Shown: positions 1-14,116, counted from the stretch's first letter. The stretch: DNA of 64,000 nucleotides from Diphasiastrum complanatum (GCA_029204225.1 CM055107.1:5740873-5804872), one strand, 5' to 3'. Notes: a model not told the origin generated them from the sequence alone. Numbers and translations are program-made.

Positions 1-655
1 GCACTGAAATCCAAGATCTAGATCAAAATCTAAGGCAAAGAGGCAAAGATAGATGCATAGATTGATAACCAAAGTGTTTTTACATGTAAGAGAAGTGCTT
101 CATGAAAAAACTAAGTAGAATTAAGCTCCTCTCCTCGGGTAGAGAGAGAATAGAGCAATTTGACCTCGGGTAGAGAGAGAAGAAAATACAAACAAAACTT
201 GATTGCACTCAATATGACTCAAAAACTCACTTTGATTATGATTGGTAATGAGAGTACATGTGAAAATCGTGGAGAGCCATGCTTACTTCCTATTGGACCC
301 CTAATTCTAGCCTCTCTAATGTTATTGAATGAGTAATGCATCCATCTTGCAATTCTATTTGACCCTTCATGAGGATTTCTCAATTTTGATTGGACCCTTT
401 AACCAAAGCCAACACTTTGACTTGATCACTCATCAAATCACATTAACACAAGTGTCACAAGCCTATTTACAAGCCTAACTAGCTCGAGTTTGCATCATGG
501 GCTACTTTTGGCCAAATTGTGGCTTTACATGTGGAATTGACAATTTTGCCATCTTTGCCAATTTTGGCCCTATCAAACTCCTACACAAAGATGCTTGACA
601 TAAAAACTTAGCAAATCCCTAAAGCTATGATCGATAACTTTTTTTAACTTTCACA
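1..655 (-). mobile_element. 3' LTR region of a copia element (partial)
   Basis: On the minus strand a purine tract (AGGAGGAG, just right of position 655) follows the decayed copia pol and is followed by a TG dinucleotide, as expected at a 3' LTR start. The LTR would run leftwards from 655 and may leave the window, so its other end is not defined. A 17-base unit CCTCGGGTAGAGAGAGA occurs twice, near 134 and 164. No gene is visible here. Confidence 0.5.
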
Positions 656-718
656 CTCCTCCTAAAAAGATATCTAATCTCAAAAAACATGGATCTTGTA
701 ATCATTCCAAGATTGGAT

Positions 719-2957
719 CTATGTTTGATGAAGGAACTCTTGAGTAGAGGCTTGGTGAGTAGATCGGCAATACAAAATGATGAATCGATATGCTCCAAAT
801 GGATCTCTCCTCCAATAAGCTTCTCTCACAAAGTGGTGTGCCACTTCTACGTGTTTGCTTCTAGCAAGAAAAATTGGATTATTTGCAAGTGCTTGGGCCG
901 AGATACTATCACAATATATCAATGGTAGCTCCTCCTCTTTGATGCACTTTAGCTCCAATAGAATCCTCTTGATCCAAAGCATTTCTTTTGTTGATGTAGT
1001 GAGTGCTTTATACTCGGCCTCACAAGAAGAAAGAGAGATATTAACTTAATTTTTGGAAAGACAAGATATAAAATTTCCTCCAAAAGATATAGTATATGCA
1101 CTTGTGGACTTTCGATCCATCTTATCATGACTTGCAAAGTCCGAATCCGAGTAGCCAATAATAGATAAATCTTCACTCTTGTAAAGTAAACCATAATCAT
1201 GTGATGAAGACATATACCTCAGCACCCTCTTGGCCATCTTCCAATGTTGGATCTTTGGATCTTGCATAGATTGGCTCAACTTGTGCACACAATAGCTCAA
1301 GTCGGGCCTAGTGATGGTAAGCCATATCAAGGAGCCAATAAGACTCCTAAAAAGTGTGATGTCCTCGAAGGATCTTTCATCACCTTTATTGGGATCTTTT
1401 ACAATGTGCTCCATTGGTGTATCAATGCCCTTACAACCTTCCATATGAAATGTTTTCAACATAGCAAAAGCATATCTAGATTGACAAATATAAGAATAAT
1501 TATCATGAAAGTCAATCTCTAGGCCTAATATGTAATGGATCTCTCCTAGATCTTTCATCTTAAACTCTTTTCCAAGTGCCATTTTGGTCTCTTCAACCAA
1601 TTTGATACAACTTCTACAAAGGATAATGTCATCTACATAAATGAGAAGGATAACAATATCACTAGCAACAAACTTGATATACATGGAAGGATCATAGTCA
1701 CTAAGAGTGAATCCTAGTGAGATAAAAAAAGAGTTGAGTCTCTCATTCTAAGATCTTGGTGCTTGCTTGAGTCCATAAAGACTGTTGAAAAGCAAGCACA
1801 CCTTTGATTCATTCTTGATGAATCCTTGAGATTGTTCCATGTAAATTTCCTCTTAAAGATAACCATTGAGAAATGCATTGGAAACATCCAATTGGAACAC
1901 CTTCCACTTGAAATAGGTAGCAAGAGATATAAGAATCCTTATTGTCACCATCTTTGCCATGGGTGCAAAGGTATCTTCATAATCAAGTCCATGGATTTGA
2001 GAAAATACCTTGGCACATAATCTTGCCTTGTACTTGTTGATAGTACTATCTTGATTATACTTGACTCGAAATACCCACTTGGATCCAATGATATGCTTGT
2101 TGGATGGAGGATCCACAAGCTCCCAAGTGTTGTTGATGATCAAGGCTTCAAATTCTTGCTTCATGGCATCATACCACTCCTTGGTATCGAGTGCCTCTTC
2201 AACATCCGTTGGATTCTTAGGTGATCAATCTTAGGCTTCTTTTTGAATAAGACCTCATATGGTGTTCTTCCTTCAAGATCAAGATGTGGGAGCCTATTGC
2301 AAAGATAATTTGCACAATTTATAGCCTCTCCCCAAAAGTCTTTAGGCAATGATGCTTCAATCCTTATGGCTTTTGCACATTCACATAAGGATCTATTCTT
2401 CCTCTTTGCCACTCCATTTTGAGATGGTGAGTAAGCACAAGAGATCTCCCTCTTGAAACCTTCTTGCTCACAATAGTCATGGAATTTGTTGGAGATATAC
2501 TCTCCTCCTCCATCACACCTCAATTGATCTTGAATGAGAATTGCTTCTCAACATATGCTTTGAATATAAGGAAGTGATCATACACCAAAGATTTAGAAGA
2601 AAGAAGATATAGCCATGTATATCTTGTGAAATCATCAATAAAAGTCACAAAGCAAGTGGCTCCTCCCTTGCTTTGAGATGATGAGAACTGCACATTTGAG
2701 TGTATCAACTCCAAAGGATGTGTGCTTTTGATGGAAGATCTTTGATCTGCTTTCTTGTGTGATTTTGCAATAGCACAAGCCTCACATGGCTTGATCTCCT
2801 TGGAAAGGTTCTTTGGTAAGCCAATAGCCTTGGCTTCTTTGCACATAGAAAACATGGATTTGTAGTTGGGATGTCCCAACCTCCTAGTAGTGATTAGCAA
2901 CCTTCTATGTTGAGTATAGTACGAGCTACCTGTTGACGTAATACAGTCTCTCCTCAA
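719..2957 (-). pseudogene. Ty1/copia pol pseudogene (integrase, RT, RNase H)
   Basis: Domains run in copia order on the minus strand. 2957-2520 has the GAG-pre-integrase zinc region (LGHPNY ... CEACAIAK) and integrase start; 2523-2161 is the rest of the integrase; 2164-1853 is the RT start (SKWVFRVKYN, LDVSNAFLNG); 1684-1046 carries RT with YVDD and RT/RNase H connection; 982-719 is RNase H (CDSISAQALANNP, KHVEVAHHFVRE). Several frameshifts separate the pieces. Two integrase catalytic positions are changed: the first Asp is Asn (LIHSNVQ) and the Glu of the usual GVAERKNR is Lys at 2404-2406. No gag is present; the element is broken near 2957. It is a dead copy. Confidence 0.93.
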
Positions 2958-3445
2958 ATTTCAGTTTGAAATAGTGGTGAAGATTGTTTGAGAGCTAAAG
3001 AACACATAATTGAGTGGAGGAAAGGTCTATGGAGAACTTAGTGGCAAGTTTGAGCTACCCACAAAAGAGTAGAAATAGTTAAAAACTGAGAAAATGGCAT
3101 CCCGCTATCAGAGTTCGAGTGAACTGTTCTCATTCATTTCTCGACCAAATCTAGTGAAGTAAAGCTTTAACAATATCAACATAATGTGAAAAAAGCAACT
3201 GCTAAGCACTTTATGGAAAGAAAGAGTAGTGTGAGTGCACCAAATGTAAAAGTTGATGATTTTCTATGAAGGAAAAGTGTCATAAAATTGAGAAGTATTC
3301 ACAAACCACTATGAATTAGTTTGAATGGCTTCATAGGTGCTTGTGGGTAGTTTGGGGGCTCTTAGTGAAAGTTATAGAACAAGATTAGGTGAAGCATGCA
3401 TTGAGAATAAAATTATTTTTGTGAAAACAAAATTAGGTTTTTTAA
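2958..3445. other. No recognisable gene
   Basis: AT-rich stretch between the broken copia element and a short tandem duplication. Short open frames occur but match nothing I recognise. Confidence 0.4.
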
Positions 3446-3551
3446 AGTTTTTGAGAAGAGCTTCTCTAGCTGAAGCTACGGTGCACCATTTCTTGTTTCT
3501 CGAAGTTTTTGAGAAGAGCTTCTAGTTGAAGCTATGGTGCACCATTTCTTG
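3446..3551. repeat. Imperfect tandem duplication, about 50 bp, period 58
   Basis: The segments 3446-3495 and 3504-3551 both start AGTTTTTGAGAAGAGCTTCT and both end in GGTGCACCATTTCTTG, with a few substitutions and a 2-base deletion in the second. It lies just upstream of a long (CT)n array. Confidence 0.85.
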
Positions 3552-3621
3552 TGACAAAAAGCTTGCAAGGGAGGCTAGTAGGTGGGCATTCTCAACCATA
3601 GAGGAGGCAGAAAGAAATGGA

Positions 3622-4822
<1,201 letters not shown>

Positions 4823-6733
4823 ATGAAAAAGTTTGATCTTCATATTGTATTCCCATTTGATTGTGCTCCAATTTACAAGAAAAACACCAAAGTTGTTGAG
4901 AGTAATGAGACCTATAAGAAAGAACTAAAAGAAAATAATTGTAGAAATATTGATTTGTGGACAATTGGATCAATTTATCCCAAAGATCCTAGTACAAGAT
5001 GTTTTCTAGACTTTCAAACTGTTGGCCAATTATTGAAATTTGTGTGCCATGGACACAGTGGGTTGTAGGGGTACTGGAAAGTGTTGAGTCAATATGGGAT
5101 GTATGAAGCAATAAAGCGAACACAATTATTGGAGTATTTGTTGATTTAAACAAATAAAGAGAAGACAATACTTCAAGAAAATTTGCAAAAACAAATATGC
5201 AAAAATATGACGTTGAGCTCCAATATATCAAAATTGAGAACTATTGTTACAGATTTTCAAACAAATGTTCAATTCAGATATGTTGAAAGTTGTTATTTCA
5301 AAAAGAAAGCATGAGTGCTATTGCTGAAGTCGAAGTTCTCAAGAAAAAAATACATATAAGAAAATGCAAATGCCTTCCAGAAAAAGACATAGACAATCTA
5401 TCTTCACGAAGTGAAAACAAGAAGAAAAGGATTCAAGCATTCAAGTAATTATTAATCATAAGACCAATGACAAGCTTGCTATATTTTTTATGTGCTTGTA
5501 TTTCTACCATTTGCTATGTTTTTAAAAATTAAGTTTATTATGTCTTGCAAATCATCTTTGGTGGTCAGAGACCATTTTAAAGATTCTATGAGTATTGAAA
5601 AACCTTTGAGTTCCGTGTTGTCATCAAAATCTGCAAAAGAATTGTTGAAGAATTCTCATTATGAAAGGATAAAGAATGAAATTATTGCAGTGATTATAAA
5701 AAGCATTCAAGATGTTTTGGATACAAGAGTTATGCAAGGAGCATATGATGATTCAAGTATTAGTCGTAAAGCATATACTCTATTGTTTAAAATTGTATAT
5801 GCCTTTGCACATGTGAAAGCTACCTCTTCCTTGTCCATTTTGAGTTAGAAGAGAAAGATATTGTCTTAATGAGAATATGACTATGCTTATAGGTGAAGCA
5901 TTTCATATCAATAAATTGTACACATGTGAGAGTGGAACATTGGAATATAATAAGTCCAACAATTTATTTTTGGATATCAACAAAGTTGTGGTATACATGA
6001 TTAAATATTACAAATTTTTTTAGAAAGAAGTCCATGGAAAATTAATAATGATTATTAAACTGAGTCTGAAATTGTTAAGGGACAAAAATTGGAACGGGTA
6101 AGTATTGCCTTTATGAACAGAGCATTAAACAATGTTGTAGAGGATTCATCATTTAGTGTTCAATCAGAAAATGAAATATGGTGGTTGGCAGCGTTCCAGT
6201 TATATTTCTATCTTATTTATTATTGTTTGTCAAATGCCATTAGGTTATTATTTTTTTGGGTCATGTATATTTGCTAATGTCAATCTTACATTTGATATTG
6301 TATTAGTATCAATGTTCCTATATGTTTGTTCTTTTTCAAGTTTTAAAAGAACATGCTATCTTGTCATGGATTTTTTTGACAACAAATTATGCTACGATTG
6401 TTGAAGAGCACATGGGTGGAAACAAAATATTTGTGCCAAACCATGGCACAAAACTTAGAATTTGCTTTGCACAGGAACACAGATCATGCTACACAGTAAC
6501 ACAGACAGAAAACACTCTCAACAGCAAGCTCACATAGCAACTGTATTTCTCAAAATGAAATTACACTGTACATATAGTTGTTCACTCAGGCAACCCATGC
6601 ATGACCCAGGTTGTCGTTGGTGGGATGCGTGTCCCGTCAACTTGCCTCGTGGTGATGCCAACCGATCCTTATCAACTGATAGGACCCACAATACAGTAGC
6701 ACAATGATTCTACTTTAATTCTAACTCTCTTCC

Positions 6734-6994
6734 TTAAAGTGTAACAACATCACAAATGTGGGTAATGATATGGTCCTTCATTGACAAGTTAATGAAGGTC
6801 AAAGCTTTCCTCATCTTTTTATCGAACACTTTGATATCCGCTTCATTTGGCGGCCTTCTCTCATCACCTGTGACGACTTCCCACACGTCTTTCTCCATCA
6901 GTATGTTTTTCATTTTGAATTTCCACACTACACAGTTGGAAATCCCGTCCAATTTGCTACTTTCACTCAAAATGGACTCTCCCATGTTTGCCAT
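6734..6994 (-). CDS. Truncated copia gag N-terminal domain
   Basis: An 86-codon open frame with the pattern of the N-terminal gag domain of plant copia elements (LDGISNCVVWKFKMKNIL, then DVWEVVTGDERRPP). The full gag would be several hundred residues and continue into a CCHC zinc knuckle and pol; here it stops just before the 3' LTR. It is the only coding sequence of the 1.1-kb element. No start-site signal distinguishes this Met from one further in. Confidence 0.7.
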   Translation of the reverse strand: MANMGESILSESSKLDGISNCVVWKFKMKNILMEKDVWEVVTGDERRPPNEADIKVFDKKMRKALTFINLSMKDHIITHICDVVTL

Positions 6995-7302
6995 CGCAAA
7001 ACTGCTTGAAACTTTTGTCGTAGGCTAAAAGCAGTATGCCGAGGCCAACAATGATGTCAGAAGTTGAAAATAATGACCTGCACTTTTTTCCTTACCAGGC
7101 ACTTTCCCACCAATTTGAAAGCCAAATCTGCATCGCCTTCCGAAATGCACTCAGTCGTCAACTCCCAACTATGTGCCCAGAACCTTTGTCTCTGAATCCT
7201 CACACAGTCTCATGCTCACCAAGCTTCTGTGTGCTAAACTCTCTACACCAGTGCTTCTCCTTCCATCTTCAACCCGCCGTAAACCCCGAACTCTCCCTGT
7301 AC

Positions 7303-7315
7303 GGCTCTGATACCA
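7303..7315 (-). other. tRNA-iMet primer-binding site
   Basis: On the minus strand TGGTATCAGAGCC, complementary to the 3' end of plant initiator tRNA-Met, directly adjoining the 5' LTR (7316-7589). Confidence 0.9.
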
Positions 7316-8109
7316 ACTTAGAATTTGCTTTGCACAGGAACACAGATCATGCTACACAGTAACACAAACAGAAAACACTCTCAATAGCAAGCTCACATAA
7401 CAACTGTATTTCTCAAAATGAAATTACACTGTACATATAGTTGTTCACTCAGGCAACCCATGCATGACCCAAGTTGCCGTTGGCGGGACGCGTGTCCCGT
7501 CGACTTGCCTCATGGCGAGGCCAACTAATCCTTATCAACTGATAGGACCCACAATACAGTAGCACAAAGATTCTACTTTAAATCTAACTACAAAAACCAT
7601 GGCACGTTTCAAATTTTATGGCATCTTGTAGGTGATTTAAAGACATTGAAATCTATGTATAATGTTTCACATGGGGCAAATAGTAATCATCCTTGTTTGT
7701 ATTGTATGAAGAATAATAAGGATTTAAATGTGACAAGAGTTTGTCCCCCAACAAGTGATCGAGATGATCCAAACTTTAGACCTATGTTGCCAATTTCTTT
7801 GATCAATGTTCACTTATGCACATTGCATGCTGAGGTATGAATTATTGAAAAATTGATATATAATCGTATTTTGTATGTATGGAATATCAAGCCTAAATCG
7901 GCCTCTAAAATTGGAATTTAGAGGTCAGATAAAATACTTTCAAAAGCAAGTATGCACAAGGGAAATGTGAAAATAGAAAAAAGTAAAAAACTATTAGGTA
8001 ACTTAGCGAATGTTCCAAATAAGCCATCTATTAATAGTGCAAAATCTAGAAGGTTTTTGTTCAATTATATTGGAAAGATTTCTACCATGACATATAATGT
8101 TTGGAAAGA

Positions 8110-9453
8110 ATATCGGCAACTACACCTTTTGGTTTCACACATGATTGATCTGCTAGCTTCAATCCTTGTATACCCCATTTTTCGTACAAAGTAGTGGAGA
8201 TCAAATTGACACCCGATCCTGCATCTATCACTGTCGCCTTGTCCTCGTATCTCTTGTGTTTGATTGGCAAAGTGATGTTGTGTTCCTCACTTTCCCATGC
8301 TGCTCCGATGTGGAGGACGTTACTTGTTTCTTCATAGCTCGTACAATATATGGGCTCAGGTGCTACTGGGTCCTCATCCGCTTTGGCCCATTCAGCTAGA
8401 AGGCTTTTCTCTTGTGGTGCAATCCGCAGTAGTTCTAAGAGTGGTAAACTAACACGACTTGACAGTAAAAGTGCGAGCCTTTCAGTGCGTGGTTCCTCGG
8501 GCTCCACCATGTGAAAAGGTGGTTCATATTCGTGAAACCAATCATTCTGATCAGAGTGCAATGGTGAGCCTATTTGCGGTTCCCGTTCGACGCCAACTGG
8601 AGCTTCCGCAAAATTATCTCTTTCTTGCTCTTTTTCCTCCGCTTGTGCTTTCTGTACCCGGTGTCTTATTTTCTGGTACTGTCTTCCTTCTTCCCTCACA
8701 TTCGGATATGGCGCTGAAGTTGAGGGATGGTCGTCAGTGACCAATGGTGGTGGTGAGGGAGCCACTTCCTTCCTCCTCTGTGTTCGCGTAACAACTAACA
8801 CAAGAGCGTGGAATTGTCGTCCTTCTGATGGGATCCCTACTGGAATTGCTGGTTGCTGTATTGCAATGAAGTTAAGAGGTGCACTGATTCCAGGTTTAAA
8901 TCTGCACTGCACTCGGATTGTAAGTGTTTGACCCGCTCAATATAGTCCATGACCCTTTCTCATTTTCTCATCTTGACTTTGCTCAGCAGGAGAAATAGGT
9001 TTTCCAGGAACTTTCTTGGTTTAAAGCGCATAATGAGAGCCACCTTAACCGCTTCCCAGGTGGATTTTTCTTCCTCCGACAAGTTAAAAAACCAACTCTA
9101 AGCCACTGCCAATAAGGACATGGGGAACAACATCAGCTTCTCCGCAGGTGTCCGTTCACCGTAGATTTCACAAGCTTGTTCGTAGATATGGAGGAATCGG
9201 ATGGGATCTGATGATCCATCGTATTTTGGTATTTCCATCCGTGGTGCTCTCCGGACTGCTTGCAAGGGAGCGACGGGTACGGGTTGGCCCATTGGATCCA
9301 TTGGTGCTGGTTCCGGTTCTGCCTCTTGTTGCACAACTGCTAATCTGGAAAGGTGTGGTGCTTGATTTGCTATCCTTCGTGCTATTGATCGTCCCAATCT
9401 CAGATTCATCCGATGGTGGGTTCCAAAGTGATTGGATCTTGCTTCTACAGTAG
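8110..9453 (-). pseudogene. Ty3/gypsy gag and protease remnant
   Basis: 9409-8950 carries a retrotransposon gag domain (PKYDGSSDPIRFLHIYEQ, then after an in-frame stop a WFFNLSEEE-like stretch). 8912-8110 is an open frame of about 270 codons with an acidic/Pro linker and a retropepsin at its end (ATVIDAGSGVNLIS, where Asp-Ala-Gly replaces the usual Asp-Thr/Ser-Gly). Reverse transcriptase and integrase are absent: the element is truncated at about 8100 against the gene A remnant. The upstream LTR, primer site and leader are at 9460-11511. Confidence 0.85.
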
Positions 9454-9459
9454 AATGCA

Positions 9460-10688
9460 GTCTGGATCTCTAAGGATCTGATCAATTTGATCGGCCGAAA
9501 GTGAATTTTAGGCCCTTTACGGTGGTTTTTCCTTGATAACTTTTTACTCCTTGCACTGATTGACCTGAGATTTTGATAGTAGCTAGATCTAATGCAGATC
9601 TTTCCACTGATCTAGTCTGCGAGGATTCTCTTGTGTGAGGGTTGGTTGTGCTAGGGTTTTTTAGCTGTTTTTGCAAGTAAAAAATTTGATATCTTTCAGA
9701 TCTCTGGGAAGTAACTCTCGCAAGGCTCACAGTAGCTGGATTTGGGTCAGATCTCACTATAGAATTCTCTGCAAGAGTTACTCTCACAAGAAGTGAAAAT
9801 TTCATTGTCTGGGAGGGTTCAAAACCATTTTTTTGGCTTGATCTTCACCAGACCTTCACACTAACTCTCGCAGGCTTCATCACTGATGTAAATTGACATT
9901 CTGAATCGATTGAGAGGGTCTGCGGAGTTCTTACTGGAAGGATTTGCTGGATCTTCACTTTTTAGTGATTTTATCCAATTTTTGGCTCACTGAAATCAGA
10001 CTAACTCTCGCAAGCTCTTTGGTGTCCTTGTCTCATTGAGATGGAACTTTAGAACCCTCTGCGAGAGTTCTTGACCACTGGAACTAAAAATTTTGCTGTT
10101 TGCGAGGGTTCACTAGTACTTTCTCACCTTTTTTCACTGGAAACTCTCGCACAGACATTTAGACATCAAACTAACTCTCGCAAGCTTCTCTATGTCTTGG
10201 TCTCACTGAGATGAAACTTTAGAGGGCTCTGCGAGAGTTCTTATGAAATTTGATTTTTTTTTGGATTTTTTCAAGGGTTTTTTGAATTTTTTATGATTTT
10301 TCTCTGATTTTTACAATCTGCTTGGAACTAACTCTCGTAGGCTTCTATGCAGGTCTGGGACAGTACCCTGGAGCTGCTGCCAGTCCTGCAAGAGTTAATT
10401 CTCACTTCTTTTGGAGATATAAAAATCTATGAGATTTTAGGCTCTTTTTCCCTCCAAAATACAGATTGGTGTGTTTTTGGATTTTTTGGCTGGTTGGTTT
10501 GGGTTTCAAGCCCTTAGAGGCTGTTCAAGGCCTCCTCAACCCTCTCACACCTCCTCTGCTAGCTGTGAACAATCCCAACACAAAAAAATATATAGAAAAC
10601 TAACTCTAAACTCCCAAAAATCTACCTAAAACTACTCTAAAAAGCAAGAAAATAGCTAAATGCAGCTAAACTAGTTAGTGGAAACCTA
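9460..10688 (-). repeat. Gypsy leader with dispersed AACTCTCGCAAG motif
   Basis: Between primer site and gag, about eleven copies of a 12-base motif (AACTCTCGCAAG, or its complement CTGCGAGAGTT) alternate in both orientations, for example at 9713, 9771, 9863, 9921, 10003, 10061, 10101, 10141, 10173, 10231, 10330 and 10387. A 72-base unit is duplicated at 10001-10072 and 10171-10242. Opposed copies could pair into a series of hairpins in the RNA leader. Confidence 0.8.
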
Positions 10689-10706
10689 TCCCCGGCAACG
10701 GCGCCA
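10689..10706 (-). other. tRNA-Asp primer-binding site
   Basis: On the minus strand TGGCGCCGTTGCCGGGGA, 18 bases complementary to the 3' end of plant tRNA-Asp and typical of many plant gypsy elements. It lies one base from the LTR end and fixes the orientation of the element. Confidence 0.93.
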
Positions 10707-10707
10707 C

Positions 10708-11511
10708 TTTAGGGTCGAAGATCTTGCGTAGTATAGCCCTCCTGCCTGTCAACAAGGGTTAGATCATTGGATAGGTACCTAACTGTGCATAGATGCTATT
10801 TTTAGTTAGTTTACTACTTTCTCCCTTAACTCTACTCACCACTAACACTACTCTCCCTTAACTCTACTCCTCTACACTAACATTCATCATGATTGTAGGT
10901 GAAAGGAAGGGGATAATTATAAAAGATGGAGGGAAAGGAAGATAGAAGAGAGAGATAGATGGAGGCTGGAGGTTAGCTCAAATGCACATTATACTTGCTA
11001 AAGGAGAAACATAAACTATTGAAACCAAAAAGCATGAACTTGAAAGCAATTGAAAACAACAAGAGCAATAACAAGCATTGAATTGCAAATGAGAATGCTT
11101 CTCTTCCAAAATTGGTAGAGTTTTCTCCTCCTCATTAAGCATGAAAATAGTGTACAAATGGTGCTTTTTTATAAAATGGGGAAGGCCCTTGCCCCTCAAT
11201 CCTATTGTCTAAATTTCACAATGATCCTATCCATTCATCTTGGACCCAACTTGACCCAAGGGTCCACAAAAAGTACATTGGTAATCACAAGATTCATGTG
11301 AGTCCCAATTTGGACCCAACTCTAAAAAGTAATCTCTAAGTTTAAAAATGACTTTGGGCCTCTAGTTTTATTTTAATTCCAAGGCCCAAATCAAGTTTAT
11401 TTGATTTACAACTTTACTTGCTTACTCATTGGGCCATGGATGCTATGCCCTCGCAACACATTTTATTGGATGATTTTATTTGTTTACACTTTGTTGGGAA
11501 TACCCCCAACA
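10708..11511 (-). mobile_element. 5' LTR of the gypsy element
   Basis: It starts on the minus strand with TGTTGGGGGTATTCCC at 11511 and ends in CCCTAAA beside the tRNA-Asp primer site. The same sequence, inverted, occurs at 12013-12955. Shared segments include the TTGGGTCCAAGATGAATGGA region and the CAAGGGTTAGA region. Confidence 0.88.
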
Positions 11512-12012
11512 AATTGCAATTGGCCAAGGATTCATCCAGAGCACGGTTGGAATACGGATGTAGACGCCCGAAGGGCTCTCACTCTATTTGCCAATAAGTA
11601 TTTCAACTGCCTTGACCCAATAGTTTGCGCCGCAGCCACTTACGCCCGGGACTTAGAGAATTTAATGGGAATTGAAACCAAGTGGGACAATTCCCCCCCC
11701 CCATATTTTTTGATCCAAATAAGGTGCTAGCCTCAAAAAAAGTAGAAGATCAGCTGCCAGTCGCTTGAGTCTACTACCAAGCTGCATTCCTTGGCGATCC
11801 TTAGACGCGCAGATTCCAAGCATGGGTCGACCAAAACTGGCTAACAGGAGTCCACAAGTCCATTCACACGCCCAAGGACTTGAAGAAATTGGACAGAATC
11901 AATCTCATGGAAGATGTCACTAGCTACCTGATCCACCAGAGGCGGGCCAAGAAGATTCTCTACTAAACCGGCAGAGTGCCGAGGGACTGGCACTACTTCA
12001 GGCCGTGGGTCC
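11512..12012. other. Spacer between two inverted LTRs
   Basis: About 500 bp, less AT-rich than its surroundings, with a 109-codon frame crossing into it on the plus strand (to 11730) and a poly-C run at 11694. It looks coding-like (Trp/Arg-rich frames) but I recognise no family; it may be an older transposon. Confidence 0.4.
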
Positions 12013-12955
<943 letters not shown>

Positions 12956-14116
12956 TTCGACGGATTTTTGAGTGAGAATATTGAAATTTTATAGTGTATT
13001 GAATTTATATAAAGGATCAAAAAATTTACACTGGGTCGAAAAATATGCTGAGGGTCAAACTTTCTGAGGTCGGAAAAATTAGACCCAATCCGATCCGATT
13101 CACGGTCGAACACGCCCGAATAATTTAGTGAAGGGTCGGAAAAATCCGAACTGACCCAGGGTCAAAAAAATCTCTGTTTTGAATAGCTTTCCAGGATGCC
13201 CATTAATAAATGAATTGGAGGCTGAGAATTGAAATCCAACAAAGAGAGCATAATCAGACAAAATGATAAAGTAGAGTAGCATAACATATACACTAACATT
13301 ATTTTGAATTTAATAATACAATAAATTGATTCAAACAATAAAGAATACAAGTCAGGTGAAATGACGAGTACAAGATAATTGCGGTAGAAATTGTGTACTC
13401 AAAATTAACTCAATTTGTAATGGCTACGATGATTCAAAAATTATTTGATAACTTATTTTTACTCTCTGTCTGAATCTAATTAATGTGATTTACAATGATC
13501 ATTTAATTTTGAATGTTTGTTTGCTTGATACAACATCTTGCTACTATCAGATGATTATAGACATATATACAAATGTATAAAGATATTGAGATTATGCCAT
13601 TTGAGATGGATTTTGTCTATGATCATGGCTGTCCCTATTCCAGGTGGGTGCACAACAGTCATGGCTGCTATCATTGTCAAAATAGTTACACAGTGTAGAA
13701 GCTAGCTAGTATAGTTGACTAGCTTTGTTTAGAGTGGTACACGTCAACAAGACAGTCGACAGTTTGTCGATTCAAGTCGGAGTTGCATGGGTTGGAGTTG
13801 AGTGTGAAAAGGGTTCTAATGTTCAATTCGATGGTTGGTCAAATCAAACACTTGAGCACTTGTCTATAGTCAGTAGACTCGATACTCCTTTGGTACTTGG
13901 ACCTTCCTCGATAGTTTGATTGCCTTTGATCGTTCGACTATTGCATAGATACTTGTCTTCAGTACTTGTGTATTTCTGTAGACTATGCAAGAATGCATGT
14001 AATTATGCAACAACATGAATGAATCTAGATTAACCAATGGGATTTAGGAAGAGACAGAATAAATCCAACATTGCTTAGTTGTGGAAGTTTGGTAAAGCAA
14101 TCACGAAATTCCACTT
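12956..14116. other. No recognisable gene; GGTC-rich repeat at its left
   Basis: 13010-13170 has repeated GGGTCGAAAAA/GGGTCGGAAAAA text in both orientations, suggestive of a transposon end. The rest (13200-14116) is AT-rich with no identifiable coding sequence. Confidence 0.35.

Larger units (their letters stand above)
6453..7589 (-). mobile_element. Non-autonomous copia-type LTR element, 1137 bp
   Basis: Two direct repeats of 274 bp, 6453-6726 and 7316-7589, are LTRs. They differ by scattered substitutions. Immediately inside the right one, 7303-7315 is on the minus strand TGGTATCAGAGCC, the tRNA-iMet primer-binding site, so the element reads right to left. The internal part is about 590 bp and contains only a gag N-terminus (6734-6994) followed by a purine-rich tract next to the left LTR. 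The flanks are ACAAA at both ends (6448-6452, 7590-7594), a 5-bp target duplication. No pol is present, so it would depend on an autonomous relative. Confidence 0.92.
4823..8095 (+). pseudogene. Transposon 'gene A' pseudogene, copy 1 (interrupted)
   Basis: A decayed multi-exon gene. Recognisable blocks: 4823-5068 (FPFDCAPIYKKN), 5540-5846 (helical, with AYTLLFKIVYAFAHVKA), 5893-6200 (EAFHINKLYTCESG, NNLFLDINK, FSVQSENEIWWLAAFQ), an intron-like gap, 6340-6450 (VLKEHAILSWIF, VPNHGT) and 7595-7840 (WHLVGDLKTLKSMYN, HPCLYC, VHLCTLHAEV). The order and spacing match the minus-strand gene at 57.5-58.8 kb and, for the last block, 32.6-32.86 kb. The HPCxYC pair could bind zinc. To my memory, a GDLK...HPCxYC block occurs in uncharacterised repetitive proteins of other eukaryotes; the function is unknown. 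There are several stops, and an LTR element sits inside the VPNHGT exon. From about 8100 a gypsy element takes over. Confidence 0.7.

Noticed and set aside
10689-10706. Sequence identical to the 3' end of tRNA-Asp
   Set aside because: Only 18 bases, directly next to an LTR: a primer-binding site, not a tRNA gene.
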